Shown here piece by piece: positions 33,091-44,679 of a stretch of 64,000 nt of DNA. Both the position numbers and the translations under genes were made by a program. The stretch's first letter is position 1. Every line of letters begins with the position of its first letter. The notes under the pieces were generated by a model. It did not search any database and was not told where the DNA came from. It was given only the letters and a program-made list of their open reading frames with translations. Source of the DNA: Trichosporon coremiiforme (taxonomy: Eukaryota; Basidiomycota; Tremellomycetes; Trichosporonales; Trichosporonaceae); NCBI GenBank assembly GCA_039545355.1, contig BCJJ01000005.1, positions 929,008-993,007 on the forward strand, in the 5' to 3' direction.

Positions 33091-33759
33091 CAATGACTTG
33101 GAATGAGGGTGTGAGGCTGAGGAAGGAGCGGGGTGTTGCCACCCCTGCTTGGATCTGGGGTGTTTATATCTCTTATTACTAGCGGCCCTCTATGGTTGAC
33201 GAGGATGCGGGGATGTGCCCGATGCATATCCGGGGGACTGACTGGAGACGGGGACGCCGTGGATCACCGTGGGCCGGTGGGAGTCACGTCAGTGTGGTTG
33301 CATGATGATCGAGTCAATAGTCACACCCCGGCTCCAAAGTCCAAAGCCGTCGCTCGGCTCCGATACACGCCTCGTTTTATGCACCACCTCTGCCCATCGC
33401 TTCATGCTGCCCTCTTATGCTAGTACCCGGCTGACCTCGCACCAACTCCGCGCAACGGTGCTCTCACACTCACTCGCTCCGCACGCTCCGCACGCTTCGC
33501 CAGCTCCGCTCATTCACCAGTCATCATCGTACATAGACACTACTGAGGTGGTATCGTCCATCCCTTGCTTCTAGTCTGCGGCGGGATACTTTTTGGAGAC
33601 TCTAAAATACGTACGTACGTCATCAATACAAATATATGTAGGTAGTAAGGTGCCTTCTGGGAATCCGGGAACTGTGCGTAATAGTGTGTGGTGTGGGGAG
33701 CAGGGTATGTGGATGTGTGGTAGTTATGGAAGGGAATAAGAGTCCGTAAGTAAGCGTAA
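33091..33759. other. Promoter and 3' flank
   Basis: Left part is the probable promoter of the small gene, with TTTATATCT near 33160. Right part is the 3' UTR of the DUF1765 gene. A short ACGTACGTACGT run lies at about 33609-33620. Confidence 0.4.
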
Positions 33760-36700
33760 TTAGTCCTCGCCCTCATGGAACGGCCAGGCGACCGCGAGAC
33801 GCGGCGGCGCACCGTCGACCTTGCCGATGCCGCCTTCGGACCACCACTCGTCATACTCCTTCTGCGCGTCCTCGAGCTCGGCGAGCATGCGCACCGCGTA
33901 GCAGTGAAGCTTCTTGTCGTAGCCCAGGTCGATGACGGGCACCGGCGGCGCGTTCTTGAGCACATCGGCAAGCGCCTTCTCCGTGCTCGGCGGCAACAGC
34001 GACGAGCGCTTGCTGAAGCTCTGCGACATGTGCGGGCTCGTCGTCGCGCGCGGCGACGGCGGCTGGCTGCTGCGTCGGGGAGACGTCGCGTTCGGCGCAG
34101 GGTCGAAGGCGTCTGACCGCGGGGACATGGCAGGCAGGTCGAACTCGAACGCGAACGCCGCCTTCGTACCCTCGGGGCGCTTGGCGTGGTCCACGTTGAT
34201 GTTCGGTGGCGGCGCCTTGCGGCAGGGCATCTTCGGCGAGTCGCTGCTGTTCGACGAATGTGGGCTCTCGACACCGGCGTCCGGCGCCATCGGACTCGGC
34301 TCGAGCTTGGGCTCGGGCGCCGGCGGCTGGGGAGCCTGCTGCTGCATGGGCGACTGCAGCTGGCCGTTCACCTGCTGGCTGGGAGGTGGCGGTTGCGGCT
34401 TCGAAAGCGGCGCAGGAGCAGGCGACTGGCAGCCCTTGATGCTGCCGGCATTGTTCTCATAGCGCGACGACGTCGATGAACGCGGCGACGGGAGCGTGAC
34501 GTCGGTCAGAGTCGGGCTCGGCGAGATGCTCGGGCTGGCGGCCTCCTTTGCCTTGCGCGCCTTCTTGCCAGGCTTGCCAAGCGTGCGCTTCCACCACGAC
34601 GCCTTCGGCTTGCCGCCGTCCTCGTCGCTCTGGCCGAAGCCGCCGAGGCCAAGTAACTTCTCAGCCTTGCTGGGGACCTGAGGCGAGTCGGCGACCATCG
34701 TGATCGTGCTGCGGCTGCGGGGCATCTGTGTCGTCGTCGGCGTTTGTGGGGTGTGCGGCGTCTTGAGCTGCGTCGGGGACTCAAACTGGTCGTCGTCCTT
34801 GGGCGCAGGCTCAAGCTCGTCATGTCGGCGCTTGATGCGGTCGAGGCGCGTCTGCAAGAGCTGGACGCTCTCGATCTCGACGTTGTACGACTCGCCATCG
34901 GCGTTCGTCGTATGCAGGTGTCCGAGACGGAACACGACCAGACGCAGGACGTACGATCGCACAGACTGGGACCAGAACAGACACAAGCGCTCAAAGAGCT
35001 TGCGGTCAAGCAGAATGTCCAGACACAGCTCCTTGCGGTCCTCCGGGCGCGCAGTCAGGATCTCCCAGTGCGTGAACACAAACGCGATGACCTTGACGAG
35101 CGTGAGCGCGTGCTCCGCCTCGTTCAGGATGAGGCGCACGAGACCAATGACGTAGGGAATGTCGAGTGGCGAGTCAGACGAACCGTTCAGCACCGGGTCG
35201 ACGATGCCGTCAATCAGGTCGAAGAGACAGAACACACCCTTCGGCGAGTACAGGCTCGTCTTTATGATGAGGTTCTTCATCCAGAGCTCGACCATCTCGC
35301 CCCACAGCTGGCTGCCATCGCACTCGAGCACGCGGCCGTCAGATGTCGGCAGCGTGACGAGTGTGCTCGCGAACGTCCACATAGTCTCAACGAGACGGCG
35401 GTTAGCGGTCTCGAGGACGGCAGGCTTCTGCGAGCCGCGGAAGCCAGCGCTCTCGGTAGCATCGAAGTGCTGACCCGAGCTCGACGTCGTGACTGCGTTG
35501 ACAGATCCGAGGATGTACGAGTGGCACTTGCGCGCGAAGATCGTGGCGAGGTGGGCATAACCTGGTGCGCGGAACAGGACGTGTGTCGGCACCGGTCGGT
35601 TCTGCTGCTGATAGTACTCGACGGCGGGCGCGAGGTAGTGGGCGAGCTGGCGGTGGTAAGCGCGGTAGAAGGCGGGGAACAGCTCCGAATCGTCCGACTG
35701 CCATCGGCGCAGCCAGTTTCCGGGCTGGAAGTGGAACGCCTCCTTTTCGTCGGGCGCTTCAAAGTCGGGGTCCAGGCTGAGTAACCGGCGAGTGTACGCC
35801 TGGGCGTTGTCGAAGCAGAGGCCCTGCAGGTGCTCCGGGTAGACGGGCTGCGCGTCGGGCGGGATCTTCTGGCCGATGAGCACCGGCCGGGTGAAACGCA
35901 TGAGCGCGCCGCGCTGTGGCTGCAGGACACCGACGAGCTGCCCTCCGACATGCGGGATGCGGAAGAAGGCGAAGGCGAGGAAGCGACCAGAGAACAGGAG
36001 CGTGTTATGGAACACTCCCTTCGCTCCCAGCTTGTCCATGACAAAGTTCATGACGCGCACCATCAGGTTGCGGAACGCGCTCTGGTGCGAGATGGATAAC
36101 TGGAGCGACTCAACAGCCAGTGCGTTGCACTCCAGGATCGCAGCCAGACCCTCCAGACAGGCTCCACGCTCGTTAGCCGGCTGCTCGTTACGCAGCTCGA
36201 ATAAGAGCGAGTCAGCCCAGTCATAGCAGAACTCGCGCAGCTCACGGTACTGAGGCTCGTCGCGCGGGTCGTAGCAGCGCTTGTCGATCTCGGCGACGTA
36301 CACCAGGAGCTCAGAGCGGATGATCATCGACCGCTCGGGTCCGCCGCTCTGCATCGGGTGGCGGAAATTCTCCAACGACCGCTCTAGCTCGTGCGTCAGG
36401 TCGAACAGCGAGATGGTCGGATCGGGGTGAATGTAGTTCGCGCGAGTCACGAGCGTTCGCGAGTTGTTGCGGGCCTTGAACGGCGCCTTCAAAGGAGGAA
36501 GCTGCTCGGGTTCCTTAGGCTCTTCGGTGACGCGAGGAGGCTTTCCAGGCGCCCACGGGTCGTAGTCAACATACGGCTTAAGCTTGAGAACAACAGGCTC
36601 TTCCTTCGGTTTCGGTGACTCGACCTTGGGCTTCTTCCCCTTTTTGCTCTTTGAGGCGGCGGTCAGCATCGCGAGCGCGTCCGGGGCCGACGTCGGCGGC

Positions 36701-39700
36701 TGAGGGCTCTCGCTCTTGGGAGCAGGAGACTTGCTGCGCGACTTTCTCCTCGGAGGCGTGGCGAGGCTGGGGAACTTCGCCTTGGAGGGCGTTGGTCCGG
36801 CGATGGACTGCCCAGCGCCGGAGACCTGCATACCAGATGCAGCCGACGGGATAGTGTGGTCGGCGTAGGCTGCAGCGACAGCAGCACCGCCAGCGGCAGC
36901 CAGCGCGCCGCCAGCGGCCATGGCGGTCGCCTGAGCCGTGGTAGCCGTCGTCGCGGTCGAAACACCGCCGTATGCATCCTCGGACGAAAGCGTCATGGGC
37001 GAATCGTAGGACTGCGCTGACTCGACCGAGGCGTCAGCATGCGGCGACTTCTCCGAGTTGGCAGTCGCGATACCAAGGAGAGCCGAATGAGCGTCCTCAG
37101 GCGTGCGCGGCGGTGACGGTGAGCTCGTCTCATGCGTCGAGCTGCCGTGCGAGGGAGTGCGGGCATGGTCAGACAGCGTCTGGTGAGTCGACACCGAGTC
37201 GTTGACAGACGGCACCGAGCCACAGCACAATCCGCGAGTCGGCCGCTGCTCCTGCGCGAGGGTCGCGGGATCCGGCTGCTTCTGCGGCTGACTCGTCGTG
37301 TGCAGCTCAGACGAAGACGCGCTCGTCGAGAACTGTTTCACAGCAAGCCACGAACCGTCGGAACCGTTGCGCCAGAGCGAGTCGCCCTCGCCGTTACCGA
37401 CTGACTTGGACCGCCTTCGCTCCGCGCGCGATGTGTCACCCGGCGGCGTGACCTGAAGTCCCCAGCTGTTCCTCGGCGACGAGCGTCTGTTCTTGGGTGT
37501 GGCCCCTCCCAGATCCCGTCGCGGTGTCGTCGGCGAGCTAGGCCCGTTGCTGGCACCGAAGCCCAGTGAGTCGAAGGAGAAGTCGGACGAAAACGATGAT
37601 GAGAAATCACCTAATGCAAGATCAAGCTCAGGAAGCTGTAATAAATTGAGCTTCGCGGGGCCGTTCGGCTGCCTCATCGGTGACCAATCGTCACCAAGGC
37701 GAGCCGTCGGCTCCGCAACTCCACGGACAGTCGCCACCGAGCCCCCATCGGAGCCGGCAGGACTGGCCGAATTCTGGTGCAGCTCTCGCGGGTTGCAGTT
37801 TGGCGTGACACTCGACGTCGTCGACAGCGGGACGAACGACTTGGACGGGCTCAAGCTCGCCTGGCTCGTGTGGTTGGCCTGGTTGGCTTGGTTGGCTGGG
37901 TTAGCCTGCTCCTTCTTGGGGTCCGGGAGTGCTCGTGTCGGCGGCTGGGTAGGCGTTGTCTTGGTTTGCGGGCTACGCGGGCCGTTCGGCGTCTTGGCCT
38001 TGGGCGTGTCGCTGTTCCGGTCGCTGCTCCTGTGTCCGTGGTGAGAGCCGTGGGAGTGAGAAGAGGCGCTGCCGTTCGTCTTGGTGGGCATGGACCGCGG
38101 GCCGATTGGCGTCTTGTTGCCAGAGTGGGCAGGGGTGTCAGAAGCGGTGTTGGGCGACAAGGTCGATGACTTAGGGGGCGCGGGCTGGGGGTCGGTGCGG
38201 GGAGTGGGTTGCGTGGGACGAGGCGTCTGCTGCTCGGCGGGCTGCGTGCCGCAGCAGGTGACGTTCTGCGGGGAGGTGTTCGACGCCTTGCTGCTACGCG
38301 AGGTGACGTGCTTGAGCTGGGTCTGGTTCTGGGTTTGTGAGCTGACGAGGTTCGGGTTCGACTTTCCAGCGCCAACGCCGGCATTGTTGGTCGCGTTGAA
38401 CGACGATATTGAGGGCGACTTGGAGTTGTAGGACATTGGTGAGGCAGGCGTCTTCGACAGACTCGTCGACGAAGAAAATGGCGGTGTCGGTTTGGCGAGC
38501 GACTTGGACGGCGCGTCCTCCTGCTTGGCGGGAGCCGGCTCTGTCTTTGACTTGCCGCGGAACAGATTACGCAGGGCACCCGAGCTCTTCTTGAGCACGA
38601 CCACGGGCGACTGCTTCTTGTTCTCGACCTCGGCGCTGATTCCAAGCTGGCGCTGCTGCTCAGCCTGTCGCGACTTGTTGCTCTCGAACATGGTTCCTCG
38701 CAGCAGATCCTTGGAACGGCGAGTTCTCAGTGTCGGCTGCTCCTTGCCGTCAACAGACGTCGAGCTCGTATTTCCAGACTTGCGGTCAAGGCCGAATCCA
38801 GTGACAGACCGGAGCATGTCGAGTGACGGTCGTCGCCTCCTAGGCTCCTGAGGTGCTGGCTCAGTGACACATCGGCTCTTGGTTCCGTCCTTGGATGGCA
38901 CAGGGGGAGGTCGATCGTTGTCGTCGAGCAGGTAGGCGCTAGTGCGGACGTCGTGGTTAAGCACATAGAAACTGCTCCTAGTGGTTCCAGAGTCGTCGCT
39001 TCCAGTTCTAATGGGCGGCGGTTTCGGCTTCTGACGTGGTTGGGATTGCTGGCGCGCGGCTTGGGCCCGTCGATAAGCGGCAGCCTCAGCCATGGCAGGC
39101 GTGACACCAGTGTTAGGGGTGTCGGGATTCCGGTTTGGGTCGTCCGGGGTGAACCGATCAGGAACTTGGACGTGTGCTCGTGGAGAACCACTCGAGCCCC
39201 AACTCTGTCCTGAGAACTTGTGCGCATGTCCGGGGCGGGGCATCGAGCCACTGCCGTCTGTTCCCAGCGACCCTCGCGTGTTGTCCCAGCTGTTGTGGCC
39301 TAATGGCGGCTGATTTTGGTTTGAAGAAGATGTCGCTGCTCGAGCCATCTTTCCGCCACTGGATCGATCTTGGGATCCAGCTTTCTGAGGGTTGGGGGCG
39401 AACGAGTTGTAGCTGTACGACGTCGTGCTGCTGATAGGGGACGCTTCCCTGTTGGCGGATGCAGATCCGTTGGGCTGAGACGCGGTCCCGTCCGGGTATG
39501 ACTTTTCTTGTCAGCTTGAGGTGTTCTGTCATGCACATCTGTGTGTGTGCCCTGTGATACTCACATGGTCGTTGCTCAGCGGTCCGCCTCCGAGTTCAGT
39601 TGATGTCTGGCTGTAGATATTGCGAGACGAGCGTGCGCGCGCATCGGCGGTTCCGTTAGCGCCTCGGAGATGTAATGGTCGAGCCTGCGCCGCAGCGGAG

Positions 39701-39705
39701 GACAT
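33760..39705 (-). CDS. Large DUF1765 (UPF0592) family protein
   Basis: A 1960-residue fungal protein from exons 39565-39705 and 33760-39501, the second being a 5.7-kb open frame. The splice fits only with the acceptor GACAAGAAAAG ending at 39502. Residues 1 to about 1000 are Ser/Pro/Thr/Lys-rich and disordered, with many basic and phospho-type motifs. Residues about 1070-1580 are the folded DUF1765 core, including NYIHPDPTISLFDLTHELE, YVIGLVRLILNEAEHALTL and FVFTHWEILTARPEDRKEL, with LFWSQSVRSYVLRLVVFRLG matching the family's W-S-x-x-V-R-x-Y-x-x-R-L signature. The C-terminal 380 residues are again Pro-rich. The family is widely conserved in fungi, and its molecular role is not established. 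Relatives have been annotated as membrane proteins, though no clear span is seen here. Confidence 0.88.
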
Positions 39706-40288
39706 GGAGTCGGTGACGCTGGACAAGGAAAAAGAGAAAGTCGGAGAAAGATACTTTTGCTTTCTTTGTCAAGCGGTCGATCGGAAAGGCTGCCAGGCCG
39801 GGGGCAGTTAGGCGGCGAACGCGTCGATGGGTGGCCGCAGTAGAACCGTAGTCCGAGCCGTGCTGGATGGGAGAGGTATAAATTACTGTATGGTGATGCT
39901 TAAGGCGTCGGGCGCCGGCTAAATTATAGGCAGTAAGCAGCAATGGCAGGTGCGGAGGACGTGTCAAGAAAGGACTGCTGGAAGATGTTGACAATGGGGG
40001 GTGCAGGGAAGACGCGTGAGAGAGGGAAAGCAAGCCGTCGAAGGAGAGTGATCGGTGAAGACGAGGCTGGCTGGAGATGGATGGCGAGGGTGTCCAGGGA
40101 GGTGAGGGGAAGGGGTGTCGAGACGGGATGTCGGGTTTGTGGGGTGGATCGCGGAGTGAACGAGAGAGGTCAAGAGCGGAGATGAGTGTCGAGTAATCGA
40201 GAGTGTGGAGATGGTGGACGATTGGTGGTAGGGACGCTGGCGGTGGCAGGGTACGGCTAGGCCGCGTTTGGCTGGGTGAAGGCGCCGG

Positions 40289-40336
40289 GTGGTGGCCGGG
40301 GTGGTGGCCGTGGTGGTGGCCGTGGTGGTGGCCGTG
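40289..40336. repeat. 12-bp minisatellite, four units
   Basis: Four tandem copies of GTGGTGGCCGTG, the first ending GGG, with a partial fifth copy following. Confidence 0.92.
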
Positions 40337-41503
40337 GTGGTATGGCGACTATGAGTGCAGTGTGGGTGGGTATGCTCAGCCAGTGACTCGCCAGCCAGCT
40401 GAGTGCCAGTGCGCCAGTGCAGTGAGCCAGCCAACGAGCCAGCATCCAGCCAGGCTCTGGGTTCAGTTCAGAGGCTGAGGCGAGGCAAGGTCGAGCCTGA
40501 GGGTGGGAGCCCACGGGCAGCAAGGGCAGGCAGGGAAGGTCGCAGGGCGAAGGATCGGTCAGGACAAGTCAGGACATCAGGCCACGGAGGGAAGGCCGCA
40601 GGATCCGAGCCATACCTCGTCGCAGCAGCAGTCGAGCTGCACTTGTCACGCCGTCCTGCCTCGCCAGGATGCATGAGCTCTAGCACAGCGGAGCCTGGCG
40701 TGGCGGGGGCTACAGGCCACTGGCACCATTCTGACTTTTCTGACAAGGAGCACTGGTCATTATCTCGTCTCGACGTGGTTGCGATCGCTGTCAACGACTG
40801 CTCGTTGCAGTTTGGTGTCTTACTATGGCTGGACAATGTATCTCTGTCATACTGACGGGACTGGCGTCGAGCACGACTGTGCTTTTTGCCTTATGATTAA
40901 GGGGATGGATGGTTCATACGCTCATGCAGGACGCCAGGGTTTCATTCTGGCCGCAGGGCGCATGCTTGAGCTGACCTCTGCGCCCCTCCCGCCCAGGACA
41001 GGCAGCTCAGGGTTCGACCCTCGTCGCGTGGTGCGGGTTGAGCGAAGTCTGTCCCGTCTTCTGTCGCCTGTGCATCGACAGGACACTAAGCACCAGCGCC
41101 AAAATGCCGTGTCTCACACAAAGTACAAAGCTTGATCGTCGGATCGAGCGCCTCAGCAATGCCCTGACGCATGACGGACACGGACCTGACAGCACACCTG
41201 CCAGTCACTTGTTCTGTCCGATGTCTTCGCCCCATTCTTTTCGAGCGGAGCGCTAAAGCTAACCTGCCCAGGTCCCAGGATCATCTTTGCCTGGCAGTGC
41301 AAACAGCGGGGCATTCAGACGTTCGCTTTAGGCTTCCGGAGCGCCGGAGCTGACCTAGGACCTATTCAAAGGACGAGGGTGTGGAGTCGGGGCTGGTTGG
41401 GCTTCATCGGGCGAAAGGGCGAGATGCCACTGCGCCGGATGGTGTAATCGATCTCACCGTTTGCTGGCACGCATGCTGACGCTCACTCTCACATGCTGCT
41501 CGT

Positions 41504-41533
41504 CCACGTTAGGCGCAGCCACGTTAGGCGCAG
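41504..41533. repeat. 15-bp tandem duplication
   Basis: Two perfect adjacent copies of CCACGTTAGGCGCAG. Confidence 0.9.
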
Positions 41534-43544
41534 CCAGAGCTGTTTGGGCGATGGCTGATGTATGGACGCACGGCCGTGGGTATGAACCCTGTATTACGTT
41601 GTTTCTTAGGTTATCGCGCTCACACTGATTCACCCGCAGGCGCTGAAGCACGGCCTGCAGCCGTGTGGCCGGGCTGCTCCCATCATGCCCAGCAGCCTCT
41701 TATAATTGGGGATTTCGGTGCTCCATCTCGGTGTCGCATGTCGCATGTCGTACACAAGTGGGCATGTAACTTTTCTCTCTCTCGAGACTTCTCGACATCG
41801 AGAGGGCTGGGCCACACCCTCGTCCTGAGGGAAAGCACCCGATTCGCTCCAGCGCTGCGCTCCGATGGTTCTCAAGCATGACTGTGTCTCACAAGATGAC
41901 AGATTACAGCATCGGCATGCTACCTGGCGCACAGACGGCGAGCCGAGGTGCTGGGAACGACAAAGTGTGTGAGTGAGAGCTCGTGAGCTGGTTCCCTTGT
42001 CTCGGACAGTGGAGAGCCCGCCTGCGCCGGGCGCAAGCCCGTGAGGGGACGAGAGGAGCCGCTGAAGTCGTCAGTCTGCGCGCAGTTCCAACCGACCAGC
42101 ATCCAGCCATGTTCACCGGCAAAATGTTAGCGCCGAGCTGCGACAATTGCAATAATATCGCACGCCTTCGAGACTTCGAGGCCCTTTGAGTGCAGAATGG
42201 CAGAGGCGTCAGGTCGTGCGTCGGGTTCAGCGGGTCGTTCGATACGGTTTGTGGACGGACGACAGGCGCGACAGGTCTGCGAAATCTGAAACGCAGCCTG
42301 AACCGGGGCGTGCGCCACGGCGTCGGGCGTGGTCGCCTTGAAACAGGACCCACTCACGAAAGGCGCATAACGGCGTATCAGATTAAGCTTCCCAAGCCCT
42401 TGAGTGTGCGTCTCAGGAAGGTCCGGTAAACCAACACGTCGGCGTATCGGTATGCGTACTGCACTTGTAATGCTGCGGCCGGAGTTGCTTGCTGGCCAAC
42501 ATTCCGGAAACAGCAGGCTGCTTAGCCCTACAATGGTCTGGTGTGAGCACTGCTCAGAGCGAAGAAAGTTCGGGACGAATCCTGTCCCACAGTCAAACAC
42601 GCCGTCGCATTCGCCGCGTGAGCTGTCTGCCAGGCTGAAACGTGACGCTGGCGCGGGTGAACACTTCGAACACGGCGTACGCGGTGCGTACTCCTCCTAT
42701 ACCCTCCTCTGCATCTATCCAACTAGGTCGAGGATTTGTGCCCCGTAGCAAGAGCAGCAAGAGGTACAAGGGCTGTCAGAAACCTTATAGTCTTCTCAGG
42801 GCCAGAGTGCGACCGGCAGCCGCGGCGCATCCCAATGAGGCAAAAGAGCCGCACTCGAGGAACGTTGGGCCGAACATCCGAGCGCATGGCAGGGAGCCCT
42901 CAGGGAAAGAGAAGGATAAACAGGGCCAGGGGCCGAAAGGATATTCGTCCTCGACCTTCCCTCTTCTTCACGCTGCATCGACAACCAGAAGAAAGAGCAG
43001 GCAGGTCGTTTCGACAATGCAAACTGGCATCCTGGCGTGTTTCGTCTTCTCGAGGGTGCCCAAAGAATGGAAGAGGACAGAACAGCTTCCAGTAGGAACC
43101 ACAGGAATCGGTCCATTCCGCGCTCAGCTGTCTTTGGGACGGCACAGTGTCCCTGCGATTGGAAGGCAGCTTCCCGTGTCCTTAAGACCCGAATGCCTTG
43201 CGCCTCGACCTGGGCCACGATCTGGGCCACGGGCCACCACGTACGTGCACCTGTGCCCACCATCGAGACCGGTTTCGGGACTGGTTTGGCTCAACACTGG
43301 GCACTCGATGGTGGGCGTGGGGACGGCCAATGTGGAAAAACGGAGAACGCGCTCGACGCCGCCTGCCCCTGAAGGGCTGACACAAATGATCTGCAGAGAG
43401 CAGGACTCTTTAAGATCGCGAGAAAGGTCCTTGCTCCCTTCGTCCTGAACACTTGCACGTGCTGCGATTTTCTCTTTGGTTCGTGTTCAGAGATCCTCCC
43501 TTTATTCCCTCTTCCTCTCCTCCTATTGCGCTCGCAAAACCAAT

Positions 43545-43546
<2 letters not shown>

Positions 43547-43576
<30 letters not shown>
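43547..43576. repeat. GT7 followed by G16
   Basis: A (GT)7 microsatellite running directly into sixteen G residues. Lengths may be imprecise in any assembly. Confidence 0.93.
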
Positions 43577-44679
43577 AGCTTCAGACGTCAGACGCCGTAG
43601 AGGTACGAAGTACTGGTAGCGGACATCATGGCTGCGGGGAACTAACTTACGACTGGGGAGCACGGGGGGAAAACGCAGGGAGAGTGATAGGAGTTGCTGA
43701 TGCGATACCCACCACCCGACAGGCATAGCCAAGCCGTTTGCTCGGAGCGCCTTCGGCACACTATGCCGTACCGGGTTCCGGCGCAATTGAGATCATTCAC
43801 TTCCACCCTGCTGCCGTCTACAACGCAGGAGGTACCCACAAATGTACCTGCATTCGACTGCGCTGACCTCACCGATGTTCACTTATGATCTATGAGAAGA
43901 CGAGGTGACTGACCACCGCGTGCTCTGTGTGCTCTACCACGCGACTGAGAACACGTAATCATCAACGTATCAGCATCTGTGCTCAATCGCATAATCGCAT
44001 TCGTGCCAAGCGATCATGACGCCCAGGGTTGCGGACCCCAAGACGCTCAAGCCGTTGAGTCGCCGCGGCTTTCACTTGTCTCGCGGTAAAGACGACCGCT
44101 TCATGCGTCTCAACTTAGTATCTTCCCTCTCCATCTGTGCGCTTGTCATCGCGCCCGTTCATTGCACGTACCACTCTCCGTCCTTACACATGGTCTCTGA
44201 GAGGAGGCACCGCACGCCCACGCGGACCAGGATACAGGGGGAAAGCGTACCGACGGGTGTACGACGATGCCGCGCAGCCAGCTGTTAACCAGTAACCAGC
44301 GGCGCTCGGAATAATGAGTCCAACGTTTGTGCACCCGGCGCACACTGTGGTCCGACCTCCGGGCCAACAGTGAGCTGGCAAGCACTACGTACTCCTTTGG
44401 GCAGGAGCCTGGCGGCATGAAACATAAACGAGATACGCGTCTGGCGTACGTACTCAGATTCCGATCATCGCTGCGTCCCATATGACGAGCGGGTAGGCCG
44501 CCAGGCTGGCAGACACGAGGGTGGTTCAAAAATAAATGCTTAAAGAGTCGTTAACTAGCGGTACTATGTGTTGCTTTTGGACGTGAAAGTGGAGGTGGAT
44601 TTCGGTCAGATGGAGGGGTGTGGGAGAGGAGTGGTGATCGGGTCTACGCCTCGCTTCCAAAAATCTAATGCCCCAGAGA

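Larger units (their letters stand above)
39706..44679. other. Gene-poor 5-kb region
   Basis: Holds the DUF1765 promoter at the left and otherwise no gene I can support. Features are a 12-bp minisatellite at 40289, GCCAG-rich DNA at about 40390-40460, a 15-bp duplication at 41504, and a GT7-G16 tract at 43547. The plus-strand frame at 42642-43448 (268 codons) is long but lacks conserved words or splice logic. A GGTTCGACCC near 41011 resembles a tRNA T-loop, but no cloverleaf forms around it. A long noncoding RNA or a lost gene is possible. Confidence 0.4.

Noticed and set aside
39490..39515. Acceptor GCTGACAAG for DUF1765 exon 2
   Set aside because: It puts exon 2 in the wrong frame. The AG five bases further on (AAAAG) restores the 5.7-kb frame.
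41000..41050. tRNA-like GGTTCGACCC
   Set aside because: No acceptor, D or anticodon stems can be formed around it.
42642..43448. Plus-strand frame of 268 codons in the gene-poor region
   Set aside because: No conserved words, codon use unlike the real genes, no splice partners. Kept only as a remark in the intergenic entry.
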